DNA of 32,675 bases from Lentisphaerota bacterium (GTDB taxonomy: Bacteria > Verrucomicrobiota > Kiritimatiellia > UBA8416 > JAUUYL01), in contig JAUUYL010000027.1 of NCBI GenBank assembly GCA_030590485.1, positions 1 through 32,675 of the forward strand. The letters are read 5' to 3'. Every line of letters begins with the position of its first letter. Within the stretch, counting starts at the first letter, position 1. The notes beneath the pieces are model-generated. The model was given only the letters and a program-made list of their open reading frames with translations. It was not told the DNA's origin and searched no databases. The position numbers and the translations under genes are program-made. Shown in pieces: positions 30,968 to 32,675 of the stretch.

Positions 30968-32227
30968 ATGAGAACTAAAAAGACAAAGATAAAGGGCAAT
31001 GAGGGTTCGGTGATATTGATAACACTGCTACTGACATTTGTTATTTCGATGATGGTGGCTGGAGCGGTTACACTGGTGCTGCATGAATTTAAATTCTCGA
31101 TGATTTCATCGAATAGGGCGCAGTCGCTGCATGCAGCGGAAGCGGGTATAGATTTTGCCATAGCATCGCTACAGCAATTTGTACAGTATGGGTATGACTG
31201 GGAAGACAACGGCTGGAGCAAGGACGGTGATATCTATTCTATGGCAGACATCGACCTGACTATGGACGGTCATATTACGCAGGATGCCTCATTTTCCATT
31301 TCGCTTGACACAAATTTGATGGTAGCGACGGCTGGCGGTTTTATGGCTGAGCCGGGGACAGGCGGAACGATTACGCGAACCATTCAAGTCGACCTCGAGC
31401 CGGACTGGATGTATCGTTTTGAGAAGGGCCTGCTGGGTAAGGATGTATTGACCTTCCAGGGTGTTGCAAACTGCGATTCTTACAATTCAAATGATGGTCC
31501 ATACGATCCTGTCCTGAATGTTTCAACCAATTGCGATATTGGTTCGATGGCGCTTAGCATAGAGGGCATAGAAGGTGGAGGTACAGTTCTTGTTCAAGGC
31601 GATGTGTATGTTACCGAAGCTGGAGACGCGGTTGGCGAGTTCTGGACCGGTGAAGAGTTTGGCAGTCTGGATGTTGATATTCCTCCATATATTCCTGAGC
31701 GAACAGACATCACAGATGTTGCTGTATTCTCGGAAACCACCATTGATGTACTTGGCGACCAGTATATGGGTGTTCCGTCTTTCGATGGTAAGAATAAGGA
31801 AGTCATTATTCAAGGCGAAGGTAAACTGACTATATATGTTGCAGGTGACTTTGAAATTGGAACTGCCTCTACTTTGACGCTTATTCCAGCCACAAACAAG
31901 ACATTGGAGGTCATAATAATTGTAAATGGTGAGCATATGGATATGCTTGGCACGCTTAATAACGACGGGCCGCCTCTGGCTCTGCAGTTGTATGGGACGC
32001 AAAATTGTCTAGATGTTAAGGTGACCGCGAATGATGAGAAATCATTGGTCGTGTATGCTCCAAGTGCCAGTATCACGTTGGCTGGTAGTGCGTCAGTATT
32101 TGGTTCTATCGTTGGGGCTGAGCTGTATATCGGAGGTGGTTTTGACTTTCATTTTGATGAAGCACTTGCAACAAATGACACGCCTATACTTGCCGGCTTC
32201 ACCATTGAGAATTGGCGAGAACTGTAA
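30968..32227 (+). CDS. PilX-like pilus assembly protein with beta-helix-like C-terminal region
   Basis: A 419-aa protein with a PilX-type N-terminus: basic start, GSVILITLLLTFVISMMVAG (about residues 13-32), then HAAEAGIDFAIASLQQF, the usual amphipathic part. The rest is rich in Gly, Thr, Val and Asp with repeated short beta segments (for example VNGEHMDMLGTLNNDG and ITLAGSASVFGSIVGAELYI), as in large surface-associated pilus proteins with a DUF7305-like end. AAGGAGA lies before ATG 30968; the longer frame from 30917 has no such signal. It ends just before an intrinsic terminator. Confidence 0.85.
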   Translation: MRTKKTKIKGNEGSVILITLLLTFVISMMVAGAVTLVLHEFKFSMISSNRAQSLHAAEAGIDFAIASLQQFVQYGYDWEDNGWSKDGDIYSMADIDLTMDGHITQDASFSISLDTNLMVATAGGFMAEPGTGGTITRTIQVDLEPDWMYRFEKGLLGKDVLTFQGVANCDSYNSNDGPYDPVLNVSTNCDIGSMALSIEGIEGGGTVLVQGDVYVTEAGDAVGEFWTGEEFGSLDVDIPPYIPERTDITDVAVFSETTIDVLGDQYMGVPSFDGKNKEVIIQGEGKLTIYVAGDFEIGTASTLTLIPATNKTLEVIIIVNGEHMDMLGTLNNDGPPLALQLYGTQNCLDVKVTANDEKSLVVYAPSASITLAGSASVFGSIVGAELYIGGGFDFHFDEALATNDTPILAGFTIENWREL

Positions 32228-32252
32228 GATCTGGCAAATAATCAAGAGACAG

Positions 32253-32277
32253 AAAGCTGCCCCTGCCGCAGCTTTTT
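32253..32277 (+). terminator. Intrinsic terminator of the prepilin operon
   Basis: AAAGCTGC (32253-32260) pairs perfectly with GCAGCTTT (32268-32275) over a 7-nt loop, followed by a T-run (32273-32277). It is 25 nt after the PilX-like stop. Confidence 0.8.
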
Positions 32278-32573
32278 GCTGAATACATTCCACTTCTCTG
32301 GCTTCGCCATTGTAAGTGAATGAGGAGCAGGGAGATAGATATGTCGGAGGAGTCCTGAGGGCTCTTAGAGGTTGTTTTTGGTGGCAAAACGGGGCTTTAA
32401 GATAAACACATAATATGGATCAGGAATACCTTACAGCTCGGTTTTGACCCCAAAATAAGAGTCTAAGGGGCTGTAGTGCGATGTAAAATGTAGTAATCGG
32501 TTGCTGGGCACCATGTTGCGCTGGCGAAGCCAGAATGTACAGTAGCATAACGCTGATCTTCAGCGGCGCGGCT
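32278..32573. other. Intergenic region with two GCGAAGC-type hairpins
   Basis: No gene is supported here. TGGC-ttc-GCCA (32299-32309) and CTGGC-gaa-GCCAG (32521-32533) are small tight hairpins of the same core on opposite strands. The rest is unremarkable. Confidence 0.5.
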
Positions 32574-32675
32574 TTAGACGCGTACGCTGGAAGATTTTGT
32601 TCGGTGGTCAACGATTTTGTCGGGATGGGATTTTTCACGCATGCGTAAATCTGCAACCATTTCGTCGAGGTTGTA
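32574..32675 (-). CDS. Possible C-terminal end of a minus-strand gene (cut by window edge)
   Basis: The last 102 bases read on the minus strand as 33 codons without interruption to a TAA at 32576-32574: YNLDEMVADLRMREKSHPDK, then IVDHRTKSSSVRV. Composition (charged, mixed) is plausible for a real protein end, but I do not recognise the family and the frame could be chance. Confidence 0.35.
   Translation of the reverse strand, partial: YNLDEMVADLRMREKSHPDKIVDHRTKSSSVRV

Overview
The window looks like a chromosomal segment from a Gram-negative bacterium. An LpxC-like protein, LolA-like, Tsp protease and type II/IV prepilin-like genes point to an outer membrane. The mix of a UroD-like enzyme, an SGLT-type symporter, a PUR-repeat protein, a divergent PAP2 protein and a TctA-like DUF112 permease is what I would expect from the PVC group (Kiritimatiellota/Lentisphaerota/Verrucomicrobiota). 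That placement is an inference from gene content; there is no rRNA here to confirm it.

Layout. 1-1.5 kb: the 5' end of an IS91-family transposase, divergent from a WYL regulator. 1.8-4.7 kb: a two-gene minus-strand operon (HI0933-like flavoprotein, YgiQ radical SAM). 4.9-9.7 kb: an AraC regulator divergent from a minus-strand UroD-like / SSS symporter / secreted mutarotase-like operon, probably for uptake and handling of a sugar or related carbon source. 9.8-12.0 kb: a tautomerase remnant, dapF-xth, and a membrane-protein gene broken by an in-frame TGA. 12.1-14.6 kb: HU and the Tsp/Prc protease on the minus strand, with a terminator-like hairpin directly before the protease start codon. 14.8-20.1 kb: a plus-strand run of envelope genes (polyprenyl-phosphate sugar transferase, divergent PAP2, PUR protein, LolA-like, two CNNM/CBS proteins). 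20.2-22.05 kb: a zinc-ribbon/OB-fold protein and a DUF112 permease behind a leader with competing inverted repeats. 22.05-24.3 kb: two cassette-like insertions, discussed below. 24.3-28.8 kb: galE, a thymidylate synthase-like/dUTPase pair, an LpxC-like protein and a nitroreductase. 28.9-32.2 kb: an ECF sigma factor with a putative membrane anti-sigma, divergent from a prepilin operon (PilV/PilW/PilX-like).

The least ordinary part is 22.05-24.3 kb. A four-helix-bundle protein (23S rRNA intervening-sequence family) and a GxxExxY protein (PD-(D/E)XK-like) lie one gene apart. Both families are known from intervening sequences or as stray genes. Each is flanked by its own inverted repeats: heptamer arrays for the first, a perfect 15-bp pair for the second. 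The GxxExxY unit also carries a roughly 120-nt element that folds on paper as a three-way junction. Its 29-nt main stem has seven G-U pairs and two mismatches, which suggests an RNA read on the plus strand. Other short period-7 arrays occur in the window. I suggest these are IVS-like protein-plus-RNA cassettes sitting in intergenic DNA; this is a hypothesis.
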